DNA from: Hyphomonas jannaschiana VP2
Lineage (GTDB): Bacteria; Pseudomonadota; Alphaproteobacteria; Caulobacterales; Hyphomonadaceae
DNA: 64,000 nt
Direction: 5' to 3'
Assembly (NCBI RefSeq): GCF_000685215.1
Contig: NZ_ARYJ01000007.1
Span: 124,001-188,000 of the forward strand
Below the pieces are notes generated by a model, which was not told where the DNA came from, did not search any database, and worked only from the letters and a program-made list of their open reading frames with translations. The position numbers and the translations under genes were made by a program. Of this stretch, positions 30,615 through 40,624 are shown piece after piece. Position 1 is the stretch's first letter; every line of letters starts with the position of its first letter.

Positions 30615-30756
30615 GCGAGCGGCTATTCCCGTTCTGGCTCAACAACTCCCTCCACCTGACCTATGCGTCAGCGCCGCAAAAGGTTCCAATTAACTGTCGC
30701 TTGCCCCAAAGCGCCGGGCGTTCCACTATTCCGGGAACTCAATGGGAGGACAGAAG

Positions 30757-31164
30757 ATGACCATCAAAGGCGGCTGTTATTGCGGTGAGATCCGCTACGA
30801 AGCGGACGGGGAGCCGGTCATGAAAGGCGAGTGTCATTGCCGGGAATGCCAGTATCTGACGGGCGGGCAGGCAAATGACTTCATGGCCATGCCGGCGGCC
30901 GGCTTCCGTTTCACAAAAGGAGAGCCGAAAGGCTTCAAGAGAGCGGATCTTGAGGGGGCAGTCACACGTGAATTCTGTCCGGATTGCGGAACGCACATCC
31001 TGACCCGGTCGCCTGCCTTGCCGGACGCTGTTATTCTGAAGGTCGGCACACTCGACGACACCAGCCTGTTCGGACAGCCGCAGGTGGTGATGCAGACGGC
31101 CGACGCGCCAAGCTTCCATCACATTCCCGAGGGTGTGCCCGCGTTTGAAAGATGGCCCGGATGA
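30757..31164 (+). CDS. GFA (glutathione-dependent formaldehyde-activating)-family protein
   Basis: A 135-residue zinc protein of the GFA/Mss4-like fold. The ligands are visible as GGCYCGEIRYE, GECHCRECQY and EFCPDCGTHI. The family name comes from a formaldehyde-glutathione enzyme, but most members have no proven reaction, so none is assigned. The start was placed at MTIKGG because GGGAGGA lies seven bases upstream; an ATG five codons earlier overlaps that ribosome site. The stop overlaps the next gene's ATG by four bases. Confidence 0.88.
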   Translation: MTIKGGCYCGEIRYEADGEPVMKGECHCRECQYLTGGQANDFMAMPAAGFRFTKGEPKGFKRADLEGAVTREFCPDCGTHILTRSPALPDAVILKVGTLDDTSLFGQPQVVMQTADAPSFHHIPEGVPAFERWPG

Positions 31165-31583
31165 CGCCTTGGCGGCTGATCTTTATCGGAGCGGCGGTCA
31201 GCATGATCGCCGCCTGTAGCGCACTGCGTGACTATCATGCGGCCAATCCGGACTTTGGTAGCCCGGCACCGCCTTATGAGCGGATTCAGTTTGCATCGCA
31301 GTTTGCGACCCCCGCCGAACGGGCGCGCTGTGAAGCGGCCGGAGGTGTGGTGCAGCAGGCAGGGCGGCTCGGCTGGCAGCTTTGTGTCCAGAGTTTTCCG
31401 GACGCCGGTCAGGCATGCCGGGGCAGCGAAGATTGTCTCGGTGAATGCCGGCTGGCGGAAACCGCCGGTTCGGTTGAAGCCGGAACGGCGGCCAAGGGCA
31501 TATGCCAGGCCAGCGACGAACCCTTCGGCTGCTACACCCGTGTCGAAAACGGCAAAGCCACCCAGACGATCTGCGTCGACTAG
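31161..31583 (+). CDS. Cysteine-rich lipoprotein of unknown function
   Basis: A 140-residue protein. It starts MTPWRLIF in the ATGA overlap with the GFA gene. A hydrophobic signal ends in the lipobox MIAAC, so it should be lipidated at that cysteine and anchored in an outer or inner membrane leaflet. After it come eight more cysteines, including the cluster QACRGSEDCLGECRL, GICQA, FGCYTR and a final TICVD. An even number of cysteines in an exported protein suggests four disulfides. I do not recognise the family. Three bases separate its stop from the IDO stop on the other strand. Confidence 0.8.
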   Translation: MTPWRLIFIGAAVSMIAACSALRDYHAANPDFGSPAPPYERIQFASQFATPAERARCEAAGGVVQQAGRLGWQLCVQSFPDAGQACRGSEDCLGECRLAETAGSVEAGTAAKGICQASDEPFGCYTRVENGKATQTICVD

Positions 31584-31586
31584 CGC

Positions 31587-32756
31587 CTAGACAGGCAACA
31601 GGTGCGCCTCTGCTTCGTCGCGGTGCTTCTTCAGGTATTTCATGAAGGGCGTTCCGCCTGTGCCGACATCCGGGTCGTTGCCCGCGCTGTGGCTTGCCTG
31701 CTTGTTGATATAACTGGCCGCATATTCGAGGTGCCGGGTGCGGAAGCGGGCGAGCTTCGAGACGTTCTCGTTGTACAACATCTTCAGCTCCGCATTGTCT
31801 GATCCTTCGATATACGAGCGCACCTTGCTGGCAGCGCGGATGTCCTCGATCAGGCGGCGATGGGCCGGCGGTCGATAGGCGTGGAGCTCGTCCAGGAAAC
31901 TCCGAAGCGGGTCGGCGGCATGGCCGACGCTCAGCAGCGCGTCCATCGCAGGTACGATGGAGGATTGCGAGCCTGTCTGCCCACGGAAGGCCTGTGGCGC
32001 GCCGCCGGTCTCTTCAACGCCTTCATAGATCAGGCCCGGCCCAAGGGCCGGGTTATCCTTCCAGCCATGGATCCACGGTCGCACCCGGTGGAAATAACAA
32101 TAAGGATCGCAGCGCTCCGGCATCCGGTCGAAGATCGCATTCACATCGTCCCACACGGCCGACATGACAGACAGACAGCGCGCGGCTTCCCTGGTATCGC
32201 CGGCTTCGGCCGCGGCAATCAGGGACAGCGCTTCATCCAGCATCTCTCCGGCCCGCGCCTCGATGGCGACATGGACGAGGATGAACCAGGCTTCGTCCAT
32301 CCCGCCGTCAAAGTGCTGGATCACCCGCACATTGGATAGATCGATGGAGCCGGCGTCATCGATGAGGGCCCAGTTCTCCAGCGTGTAGGATGAGTAAGGC
32401 AGCAGCGGCGGCTGGCCGAGGCTCTTGCTGAGCTGCCAGATCGGCACGGCAAGGCAGGCGGGCAGGGCACGCGGCGCCTCAGGCTCGCCCCAGACATAGG
32501 TCTGCACCATGAAGGAATAGTGCAGCATGGCGATCCGCTGTTCGGCCTCGCTGGCAGTTGCGCAGAAATCGGTGAGGTCGATCACCGGCAACCGTTCCAG
32601 CAAGGCCCGCACGCGGCCGGTACAGACGAGTTGAGGGATGGACAGGGCCATGTCCCGGGCCGGTTTCAGGGCAGGGGGCAGTTCCACCTTCACCGGGTCA
32701 AATGACGCAAGAAATCCTCTCTCACGGGACATCCCGTAGTCTGAAAGCCTCAACAT
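31587..32756 (-). CDS. Indoleamine 2,3-dioxygenase-family heme protein
   Basis: A 389-residue protein with the IDO layout. In human IDO the YxxxRPxxxGWKxNP segment, the S/G-x-QSS segment and the C-terminal heme/GTGGT region are diagnostic. Here they appear as VRPWIHGWKDNPALG, FRGQTGSQSSIVPAMD, RFRTRHLEYAASYI (proximal heme histidine about residue 342) and GTGGTPFMKYLKKHRDE. IDO opens the indole ring of L-tryptophan to N-formylkynurenine. The start at MLRLSDYGM has GGGAGGAG immediately upstream. No kynureninase or formamidase gene is adjacent. It diverges from guaB. Confidence 0.88.
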   Translation of the reverse strand: MLRLSDYGMSRERGFLASFDPVKVELPPALKPARDMALSIPQLVCTGRVRALLERLPVIDLTDFCATASEAEQRIAMLHYSFMVQTYVWGEPEAPRALPACLAVPIWQLSKSLGQPPLLPYSSYTLENWALIDDAGSIDLSNVRVIQHFDGGMDEAWFILVHVAIEARAGEMLDEALSLIAAAEAGDTREAARCLSVMSAVWDDVNAIFDRMPERCDPYCYFHRVRPWIHGWKDNPALGPGLIYEGVEETGGAPQAFRGQTGSQSSIVPAMDALLSVGHAADPLRSFLDELHAYRPPAHRRLIEDIRAASKVRSYIEGSDNAELKMLYNENVSKLARFRTRHLEYAASYINKQASHSAGNDPDVGTGGTPFMKYLKKHRDEAEAHLLPV

Positions 32757-32794
32757 GCGCTCCTCCCAGAGCAATTATTTTCATTTGTAACTAA

Positions 32795-34375
<1,581 letters not shown>

Positions 34376-34684
34376 GTGCAAACATTGAAAGATCCCCTCC
34401 GTGTAAAGTACTGGAGTGGAATCTCAGTCGGTTTGTTTTTTGCGCTGATTATTGGTCCGTTCTTCGCACTCTGGCTGCGGGCGTTGTGGCCAGTTTTCGT
34501 TGGATTGTCTGTCCACATCTGCGCAGGTATTTGGGCGCATTCATTGAGGTGCCGAAAATGTGGCGTCCTCTGGTGGGTACATGGGCCGGATGATCCAGAT
34601 TGGGGGCAAAGAGACATTTCCCAGCTATGGGCTCTTAAATTCCCAAGAGTGAAATGCGCCCATTGCGGCGAACTGCGAACGTAA
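34376..34684 (+). CDS. Small membrane protein with a zinc-ribbon-like tail
   Basis: A 102-residue frame that begins with GTG immediately after the guaB stop codon. Two hydrophobic helices (about residues 14-34 and 38-54) are followed by a soluble tail with paired CxxC motifs, LRCRKCGVLWW and VKCAHCGELR, which looks like a small zinc ribbon facing one side of the membrane. Its base composition is visibly richer in A and T than guaB and the genes after it, which may point to a different origin. I do not recognise the family. The position right behind guaB suggests read-through transcription. Confidence 0.6.
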   Translation: MQTLKDPLRVKYWSGISVGLFFALIIGPFFALWLRALWPVFVGLSVHICAGIWAHSLRCRKCGVLWWVHGPDDPDWGQRDISQLWALKFPRVKCAHCGELRT

Positions 34685-34735
34685 GCTATCCCCAACCCAA
34701 TCCAACCGGATAAGCCCGCGCGCTAATCTCCGCGC

Positions 34736-35329
34736 ATGAGCACAGATTACATCACCTTCGCCCTGCAGCAGGTTCGTGTGAGCCTGGCAGAGGCCACATA
34801 TGATGCCGGGCTGACCCGGTCTTCAGACACCGTTCCGCAGTCCGCTGCGCGGTGGTGGAAGGCACGGGTGAAAGCATTGGTGATTATCCTCCGCCGGCTG
34901 ATCATGCTGATGGCGCTCAGCCTGACGCTGGATCCACCGAAGCCGCATACCGCGAAGGCTACTCCAACGGAGGAGGACCCTGTGCTCACCAAGGCCCAGA
35001 TCCCTTACAGTCTCGCGCTCAGCGGCCAGACACTGGTCTATACGCTGGAAGGGCCGCACACTTCTGAAGGGGCGCCGGGTGTTTCAGGACCCGTGCCTGT
35101 TGCCACTCTCATGCGCCGCTTCGAAGCGCTGGCGCGCATCCTGCGTGATCCGGAAAAGTACGCCGTCCGTGTTGCCCGTGTGATGGAGCGACAGCGCCGG
35201 GCAGGGGCGCCGCGTCCGTTCTGCCCGCCAATGAAGACCCATCGGCTGAAACCGGAACTCGGCGCCGTCGCAGCGGGCCTTCCCATGCTCCTCGCCGAGG
35301 CCTTCGGCCGGTGGAATGACAGCAGCTGA
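34736..35329 (+). CDS. Hypothetical protein
   Basis: A 197-residue protein that I do not recognise. The N-terminal 40 residues include ARWWKARVKA and are followed by one hydrophobic stretch (LVIILRRLIMLMALSL) at about residues 48-63 that could be a membrane helix or an amphipathic segment. The rest is soluble, with an arginine-rich region (LMRRFEALARILRDPEKYAVRVARVMERQRR) predicted helical. There is no cysteine pair or catalytic motif. Codon use is like the surrounding genes. It lies alone between the zinc-ribbon ORF and a convergent GNAT gene. Confidence 0.6.
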   Translation: MSTDYITFALQQVRVSLAEATYDAGLTRSSDTVPQSAARWWKARVKALVIILRRLIMLMALSLTLDPPKPHTAKATPTEEDPVLTKAQIPYSLALSGQTLVYTLEGPHTSEGAPGVSGPVPVATLMRRFEALARILRDPEKYAVRVARVMERQRRAGAPRPFCPPMKTHRLKPELGAVAAGLPMLLAEAFGRWNDSS

Positions 35330-35380
35330 TCCCACACCTTATCCAACATTTTTTGCCGGACGGGCCGAGGCCCGCGCCGG

Positions 35381-35998
35381 TCAGACGTGCTGGGCGTCAC
35401 GCGGCTCCCGCCACATCGCCTCCATGGGCGGGGCGCCGGGCCCGACCTCGAACAGCTTCATCCGCTCAAATCCGTGACTCTGATAGAAGCCGGTATTCAT
35501 CGGGTTCGAATTTTCGAGATAGAGGGGCAGGCGGGCCTTGTCGGCGGCGGCCTTCATCGGCGCCATCATCAGCTTGCCGAGGCCCTTGCCGCGGGCCGTT
35601 TGGCGCGTGCCAATCGTGAAGAGGTAGAGGTGCGGGTCTTTCGGGTGGTGTTCGTCCATCACCTTGCCAGCCTTGAGGGCCCGGAAGATGGAGCCTTGCG
35701 ATCCCCTGAACAGCAGGGTCGGCAAAAGGCGCAGCGTCGGGACCAGCCCGAGCTCTTTCCGGTTCTGCGACTCGATCCACATCGTCGCCCCGCCATCGCC
35801 CGCCAGATGGCAGATGCCGTGTTTCAGGTAGATCGACTGCGCCAGAAGGGAGAAAGTCGGTCTCAGCGCGTGCGTGCGGCCAAAGATCCAGAGGTTCACC
35901 GGGTCCGTCTCGAAGGCTTCGCCGGTAATGTCCCCGACCTGCCGCCAGTCCGCCCCACTGGCCTGTCTTAGCCCCTCCGGCAGCTCTATCTCCAGCAT
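35381..35998 (-). CDS. GNAT-family N-acetyltransferase
   Basis: A 205-residue acetyl-CoA-dependent transferase. The acetyl-CoA pyrophosphate loop is QTARGKGLGKLMMAPM, preceded by the beta-4 strand HLYLFTIGT. The last helix-strand pair is LYLENSNPMNTGFYQSHGFE, the usual GNAT end. The acceptor amine is unknown. An AAGGGCGGAAG site precedes the ATG. It diverges from the RsmB-type gene. Confidence 0.88.
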   Translation of the reverse strand: MLEIELPEGLRQASGADWRQVGDITGEAFETDPVNLWIFGRTHALRPTFSLLAQSIYLKHGICHLAGDGGATMWIESQNRKELGLVPTLRLLPTLLFRGSQGSIFRALKAGKVMDEHHPKDPHLYLFTIGTRQTARGKGLGKLMMAPMKAAADKARLPLYLENSNPMNTGFYQSHGFERMKLFEVGPGAPPMEAMWREPRDAQHV

Positions 35999-36071
35999 CT
36001 TCCGCCCTTTCCGGTTTCATTATGTTTTTTGAGACGCTAACACAGCCCTCCCCAAAAGGAGCACCAAAATC

Positions 36072-37376
36072 ATGCGCAACGGCGGACGTATCGCGGCAGC
36101 CATCGACGTACTTTCAGACGTCCTGACCCGTCATCAGCCGGTCAAATCGGCGGCCCGCGACTGGGGCAAACGCGCCCGCTATGCCGGCGCCAAGGACCGC
36201 GCCTGGGTCTCCGGGCTCGTTCTGGACGCGCTGCGCAAGCGAAACTCCATCGCCCACGCGATGGGGGACGACAGCCCCCGCGGCCTGATCCTCGGCGCGC
36301 TGGCCCATGCCTGGGGCTGGAACATCCGCGAGATTGACGCAGCGATGGACGAGGAACATGCGCCCTCCAAGCTGACCCTGCAGGAGCGCGAACGCCTTGT
36401 CATGGCGCCAGACCCGACCGCCCCGCCGCACGTTCAGGGCGACTATCCTGAATGGCTGGCACCGCACCTCGCGCGCGTCTTCGGAGAAGAAGCGGCTGTT
36501 GAAGCGCAGGCGATGGCCGTCCGCGCCGATGTCGACTTGCGGGTCAACACGCTGAAAGTGGACGCCGAAAAGGCCGCTGCGCCGCTGAAGAGCGCAAAGG
36601 CCGAGCCCTCGAAGCTGCTTCACAATGCCTATCACATTCCCGCCCGCGATCCGTCGCAGCGCGAGGCGAGCCTCGAAAGCATCCCGGCCTATTCCAAGGG
36701 CTGGGTCGAAGTGCAGGACGCCGGCTCCCAGATCGCGGCGGCGGCGGCCAACGCCCAGCCCGGTGAGCAGGTGCTGGACTATTGCGCCGGCGGTGGCGGC
36801 AAGACGCTCGCGCTGGCGGCCCAGATGCAGGGGAAGGGGCAGATCTTCGCCTATGACATCGACGGGCGCCGCCTCTCGGCGCTGATCCCGCGCCTGAAAC
36901 GCTCCGGCGCGCACAATGTCCAGCTCGTCCATCCGTCGGAACCGACCCAGCTTGAAGACCTGACGGGCCAGATGGACCTCGTCTTCGTTGACGCGCCGTG
37001 CACCGGGACGGGGACGTGGCGCCGCCGTCCGGACGCCAAATGGCGTCTGAAACCGGGCCAGCTGGCCAAGCGCCAGCAGGAGCAGACTGACATCCTCGCC
37101 ATGGCGTCGACCTTTGTGAAGCCGGGCGGGCGTCTGGTCTACGCAACCTGCAGCTTCCTGATGGAAGAGGATGAAGACCGTGTTTCGGAATTCCTCGCCG
37201 CCCATCCGGAGTTCACCGAGGAAGACGCGGCAGAAGCGGCAATCGCCTCCGGCCTGTTGACCGATGACGGCGCTGCCATGGTGCGGAATTACCGCGGGCC
37301 TTCTGGCAGTGTCCGCCTCACACCGCGCCGGGCGGAAACGGACGGCTTCTTCTTTGCGGTGCTCAGGAAGGCCTAG
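36072..37376 (+). CDS. RsmB/NOP-family rRNA (cytosine-5) methyltransferase
   Basis: A 434-residue SAM-dependent m5C methyltransferase. An N-terminal NusB-like helical region is followed by the catalytic domain. QDAGSQIAA and VLDYCAGGGGKTLALA form the SAM site, VDAPCTGTGTWRR contains the release cysteine, and YATCSFLMEEDED carries the catalytic TCS cysteine. The likely target is C967 of 16S rRNA or a related site. AAGGAG lies ten bases before the ATG. The stop shares a CTAG with the convergent hydroxylase gene. Confidence 0.92.
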   Translation: MRNGGRIAAAIDVLSDVLTRHQPVKSAARDWGKRARYAGAKDRAWVSGLVLDALRKRNSIAHAMGDDSPRGLILGALAHAWGWNIREIDAAMDEEHAPSKLTLQERERLVMAPDPTAPPHVQGDYPEWLAPHLARVFGEEAAVEAQAMAVRADVDLRVNTLKVDAEKAAAPLKSAKAEPSKLLHNAYHIPARDPSQREASLESIPAYSKGWVEVQDAGSQIAAAAANAQPGEQVLDYCAGGGGKTLALAAQMQGKGQIFAYDIDGRRLSALIPRLKRSGAHNVQLVHPSEPTQLEDLTGQMDLVFVDAPCTGTGTWRRRPDAKWRLKPGQLAKRQQEQTDILAMASTFVKPGGRLVYATCSFLMEEDEDRVSEFLAAHPEFTEEDAAEAAIASGLLTDDGAAMVRNYRGPSGSVRLTPRRAETDGFFFAVLRKA

Positions 37377-38437
37377 TTTCCGCTGACGATTTTCTCGCCG
37401 GAATAGGTGGAGATAGCGCCGAGGAATTTGGTCACTTCCTCGCGTTCTTCGAGGGTCAGTTCCGGGCGCCAGATGTCGAACAGGAGAACGACGCGGGTCT
37501 CGCTCGCCTCATTCTTCGCTTCATGTTCGACGCTGTCGTCGAAGATACAGACTTTTCCTTCCTGCCATTGGCGAGTCTCACTGCCGACCCGCAGCCAGGC
37601 AGGCCCCGGTACCAGAACCGGAAGATGGCAGATCAGGCGCGTATTGATCAGCCCGTGATGCGGCGGAATATGCGCGCCGGGTTTGAGAAGCGAAAACAGG
37701 ACTGACGGTGCCTGACCGGGAAGGCGGTCCAGCGGAATGTTCTCAAACGCGGCCGCCGTGACCGGACAGCGCGCGCAGTTCTCCTCAACCCGCTCACCGT
37801 CTTTCCAGAGGTAAAAGGCGCTCCAGTCGTCATTGCCGACCAGTTTGTGGCTTTTCACATTCGGCTGGCTATCGGCCCGCTCCAGATAGGGCCGGAAAGC
37901 CTGATGATCAGACAGAACGCCCATGAGTTCGTTTTTAATCTCCGGCGTCTTTGCCTCAAGGCCCGGCACCCAGTCGAAGTCCACCGTGTCGTAGAACTGG
38001 ATCTGCGGCAGGCCGGGAAAATAATACTTGGTCGGTTGCTGGAGATAGATGCCGGACTTCCCCAAAAGGATGTCCACAGACTGGTCGAAGCGTTTTGTCC
38101 GCTGTGCTTTCGGAAGTTCGCCTTCGATGAAGGCCTCATAACCCTGCGCATACTCGCCGAGACGGGCCTGTGCCCTTTGAACGCCTTGCTGAAATCCCGG
38201 CGCGACCTGACCGCCGGATAGCTGAATGGCCTGAAGCGCGCCCGAATAGGCCCGGCTTGCGTCCTGCGTCCGTCCGGCAGCGTGCTGCACATCGCCCAGC
38301 AAGAGCAGCGTCCCAATGTCTTTCGGCGTCTCGTTCAGCACGGACAGCAGAAGCGTCGCGGCGTCGTCAAACCGGCCAGCGCGCGCATGTTCGAAAGCGG
38401 CTTGTTTGCGGGTTTCCAAGGGAAGCGTGCTTGTCAT
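37373..38437 (-). CDS. TPR plus aspartyl/asparaginyl beta-hydroxylase-domain protein
   Basis: A 354-residue protein. The first about 130 residues are tetratricopeptide-like helices (QAAFEHARAGRFDDAATLLL, LLLGDVQHAAGRTQDA). The C-terminal half is a cupin-type dioxygenase domain with FSLLKPGAHIPPHHGLIN, where the first metal histidine lies, and CIFDDSVEHEAKN, which carries the second. Such enzymes use Fe(II) and 2-oxoglutarate and hydroxylate peptides or lipid A acyl chains (LpxO). There is no signal peptide or membrane segment here, so a protein or small-molecule target in the cytoplasm is more likely. It diverges from guaA. Confidence 0.87.
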   Translation of the reverse strand: MTSTLPLETRKQAAFEHARAGRFDDAATLLLSVLNETPKDIGTLLLLGDVQHAAGRTQDASRAYSGALQAIQLSGGQVAPGFQQGVQRAQARLGEYAQGYEAFIEGELPKAQRTKRFDQSVDILLGKSGIYLQQPTKYYFPGLPQIQFYDTVDFDWVPGLEAKTPEIKNELMGVLSDHQAFRPYLERADSQPNVKSHKLVGNDDWSAFYLWKDGERVEENCARCPVTAAAFENIPLDRLPGQAPSVLFSLLKPGAHIPPHHGLINTRLICHLPVLVPGPAWLRVGSETRQWQEGKVCIFDDSVEHEAKNEASETRVVLLFDIWRPELTLEEREEVTKFLGAISTYSGEKIVSGN

Positions 38438-38537
38438 GATGGCAGCAAATGCCGGTCCGCCAGCAGGGTCAAGCGCCTGCGGCGCCGCAGCCGCATCTTG
38501 ATATGGACGAATCCCTCATCCTCGGCTAAGCGGCGCC

Positions 38538-40100
38538 ATGACTGACCAGAGACACGAACGCGCCCTTATCGTCGACTTTGGAAGCCAGGTGACTCAGCTG
38601 ATCGCCCGGCGTCTTCGCGAGAGCGGCGTCTATTGCGAAATCCATCCCTTCAACAAGGTCGATGCCGCCTTTCTGGCAGACTATAGCCCGCAAGCGATTA
38701 TCCTCTCCGGCGGGCCGTCCAGCGTCACCTGGGACAACAGCCCCCGCGCAGACGATGCCGTTTTCACCCTTGGTGTTCCGGTCCTCGGCATCTGTTATGG
38801 CCAGCAGGTCATGATGGAACAGCTGGGCGGCAAAGTCGAAAGCGGCACCAGCCGCGAATTCGGCCGGGCTTTCATCGAGAAAGTCGTCGATGACCCGATC
38901 CTCGAAGGTCTGTTCCACGCCGGTGATCATGAGCAGGTCTGGATGAGCCATGGCGACCACGTCGCCGAAATGGCATCCGGTTTCGGTGTCATCGCAAAAT
39001 CCCCCGGCGCGCCCTACGCCATCATCGCGGATCCTGAGCGCCATTTCTACGGAACCCAGTTCCATCCGGAAGTCGTGCACACCACGCACGGCCGCCAATT
39101 GCTCCGCAATTTCACGCACGGGGTCGCCGGATTGAAGGGCGACTGGACAATGGCGGCGTATCGCGCCGAAGCCATCCAGAAAATCCGCGAACAAGTCGGA
39201 GACGGTCGCGTGATCTGCGGACTCTCCGGCGGCGTTGATTCCTCCGTCGCGGCGGTTCTGATCCACGAAGCCATCGGCGACCAGCTGACTTGCGTTTATG
39301 TCGACCACGGCCTGATGCGAGCAGGGGAAAGCGACCAGGTCGTGAACCTGTTCCGCGAACACTACAATATTCCGCTCGTCCATGTGGACGCTTCGGAGCT
39401 CTTCCTTGGCAAGCTCGAAGGCGTCACCGATCCGGAACGCAAACGGAAGATCATCGGTGGCCTCTTCATCGATGTGTTCGAAGACGAGGCAAAGAAGATT
39501 GGCGGTGCGGATTTCCTGGCGCAGGGCACGCTCTATCCCGACGTGATCGAAAGCGTCTCCGCCCTTGGCGGGCCCAGTGTGACGATCAAGAGCCACCATA
39601 ATGTCGGCGGCCTGCCTGAGCGTATGAACATGAAACTGGTCGAGCCGCTTCGTGAGCTATTCAAGGATGAAGTGCGGGCGCTTGGCCGCGAACTTGCCCT
39701 GACCGACGCTTTCGTCGACCGCCACCCATTCCCGGGGCCTGGCCTTGCCATCCGTATCCCGGGTGAAATTACACGCGAGAAGGCCGACACGCTCCGCAAG
39801 GCCGATGCGATCTATATCGAGGAGATCCGGAAGGCCGGGCTCTACAATGAAATCTGGCAGGCCTTCAGCGTCCTGCTGCCGGTGAACACGGTTGGCGTCA
39901 TGGGTGACGAGCGGACCTACGAAGCCGTCCTCGCGCTGCGGGCTGTCACGTCAACAGATGGTATGACAGCGGATTATTATCCATTCGAGCACGATTTTCT
40001 TGGCCGCGTCGCCACGCGGATCATCAATGAGGTCAAAGGCGTCAATCGCGTTGTCTACGACGTGACATCCAAGCCGCCCGGTACGATCGAGTGGGAATAG
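38538..40100 (+). CDS. guaA: GMP synthase (glutamine-hydrolysing)
   Basis: A 520-residue enzyme that aminates XMP to GMP. The N-terminal glutaminase domain has the nucleophile loop [11 protein letters not shown] and the FHPEV histidine. The ATP-pyrophosphatase domain has the P-loop [12 protein letters not shown]. The C-terminal dimerisation domain ends in the conserved KPPGTIEWE. Length is standard. rpiB follows 10 bases after the stop, so the two are probably co-transcribed. Confidence 0.98.
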   Translation: MTDQRHERALIVDFGSQVTQLIARRLRESGVYCEIHPFNKVDAAFLADYSPQAIILSGGPSSVTWDNSPRADDAVFTLGVPVLGICYGQQVMMEQLGGKVESGTSREFGRAFIEKVVDDPILEGLFHAGDHEQVWMSHGDHVAEMASGFGVIAKSPGAPYAIIADPERHFYGTQFHPEVVHTTHGRQLLRNFTHGVAGLKGDWTMAAYRAEAIQKIREQVGDGRVICGLSGGVDSSVAAVLIHEAIGDQLTCVYVDHGLMRAGESDQVVNLFREHYNIPLVHVDASELFLGKLEGVTDPERKRKIIGGLFIDVFEDEAKKIGGADFLAQGTLYPDVIESVSALGGPSVTIKSHHNVGGLPERMNMKLVEPLRELFKDEVRALGRELALTDAFVDRHPFPGPGLAIRIPGEITREKADTLRKADAIYIEEIRKAGLYNEIWQAFSVLLPVNTVGVMGDERTYEAVLALRAVTSTDGMTADYYPFEHDFLGRVATRIINEVKGVNRVVYDVTSKPPGTIEWE

Positions 40101-40110
40101 GGTAGGCGCG

Positions 40111-40560
40111 ATGAGCACCAATAAACGGATCGTTGTGTCGAGCGACCACGCAGACATCGAGCTTCGCAAGACCATTGCGGCGCATGTCGCGGCCCGGGGC
40201 TGGGACGTGATCGACATCGGGCCGATGACGTCAGAAAGCACCCACTATCCAATTCATGGCGAAGCTGCAGCTCAGAAAGTGGCCTCCGGCGAGTGCCAGC
40301 TCGGTATCATCGTCTGCGGCACCGGGCAGGGCATCATGATGGCGGCCAACAAGGTGAAGGGCATCCGCTGCGGTGTTTGCAGCGATACGTTCTCGGCCAG
40401 AATGATCCGCCAGCATAATGATGCCAATATGCTCTCCCTTGGTGCCCGCGTAATCGGCGAAGGCCTCGCGCTGGACATTGTGGATGCGTTCCTGACCGCC
40501 GAGTTCGAAGGCGGACGTCACGGAACACGCGTCGACATGATAAAAGCCATCGAAGGTTAG
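40111..40560 (+). CDS. rpiB: Ribose-5-phosphate isomerase B
   Basis: A 149-residue RpiB/LacAB-type isomerase interconverting ribose 5-phosphate and ribulose 5-phosphate. It shows VVSSDHADIELR at the N-terminus, the active-site IIVCGTGQGIMMAANK, and RCGVCSDTFSARMIRQHNDANML with the conserved histidine-asparagine. It directly follows guaA, linking it to ribose phosphate supply for nucleotides. Confidence 0.94.
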   Translation: MSTNKRIVVSSDHADIELRKTIAAHVAARGWDVIDIGPMTSESTHYPIHGEAAAQKVASGECQLGIIVCGTGQGIMMAANKVKGIRCGVCSDTFSARMIRQHNDANMLSLGARVIGEGLALDIVDAFLTAEFEGGRHGTRVDMIKAIEG

Positions 40561-40624
40561 CGCCGGGGAAGTGTGGCAATTCCTGCCGACCTCGCCAATT
40601 ATGGGTGAGAGACGGGAGGAATGA

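Noticed and set aside
30312..30645. Dodecin gene as a frameshifted pseudogene starting at the TTG behind AGGTGGAGGG (30645)
   Set aside because: The good ribosome site is in a different frame, but the ATG at 30614 already yields a complete dodecin start, so no frameshift is needed. I kept the doubt in the feature note.
31152..31583. Earlier ATG for the cysteine-rich lipoprotein
   Set aside because: An ATG three codons upstream is in frame, but the ATGA overlap with the GFA stop and the signal-peptide layout favour the later one.
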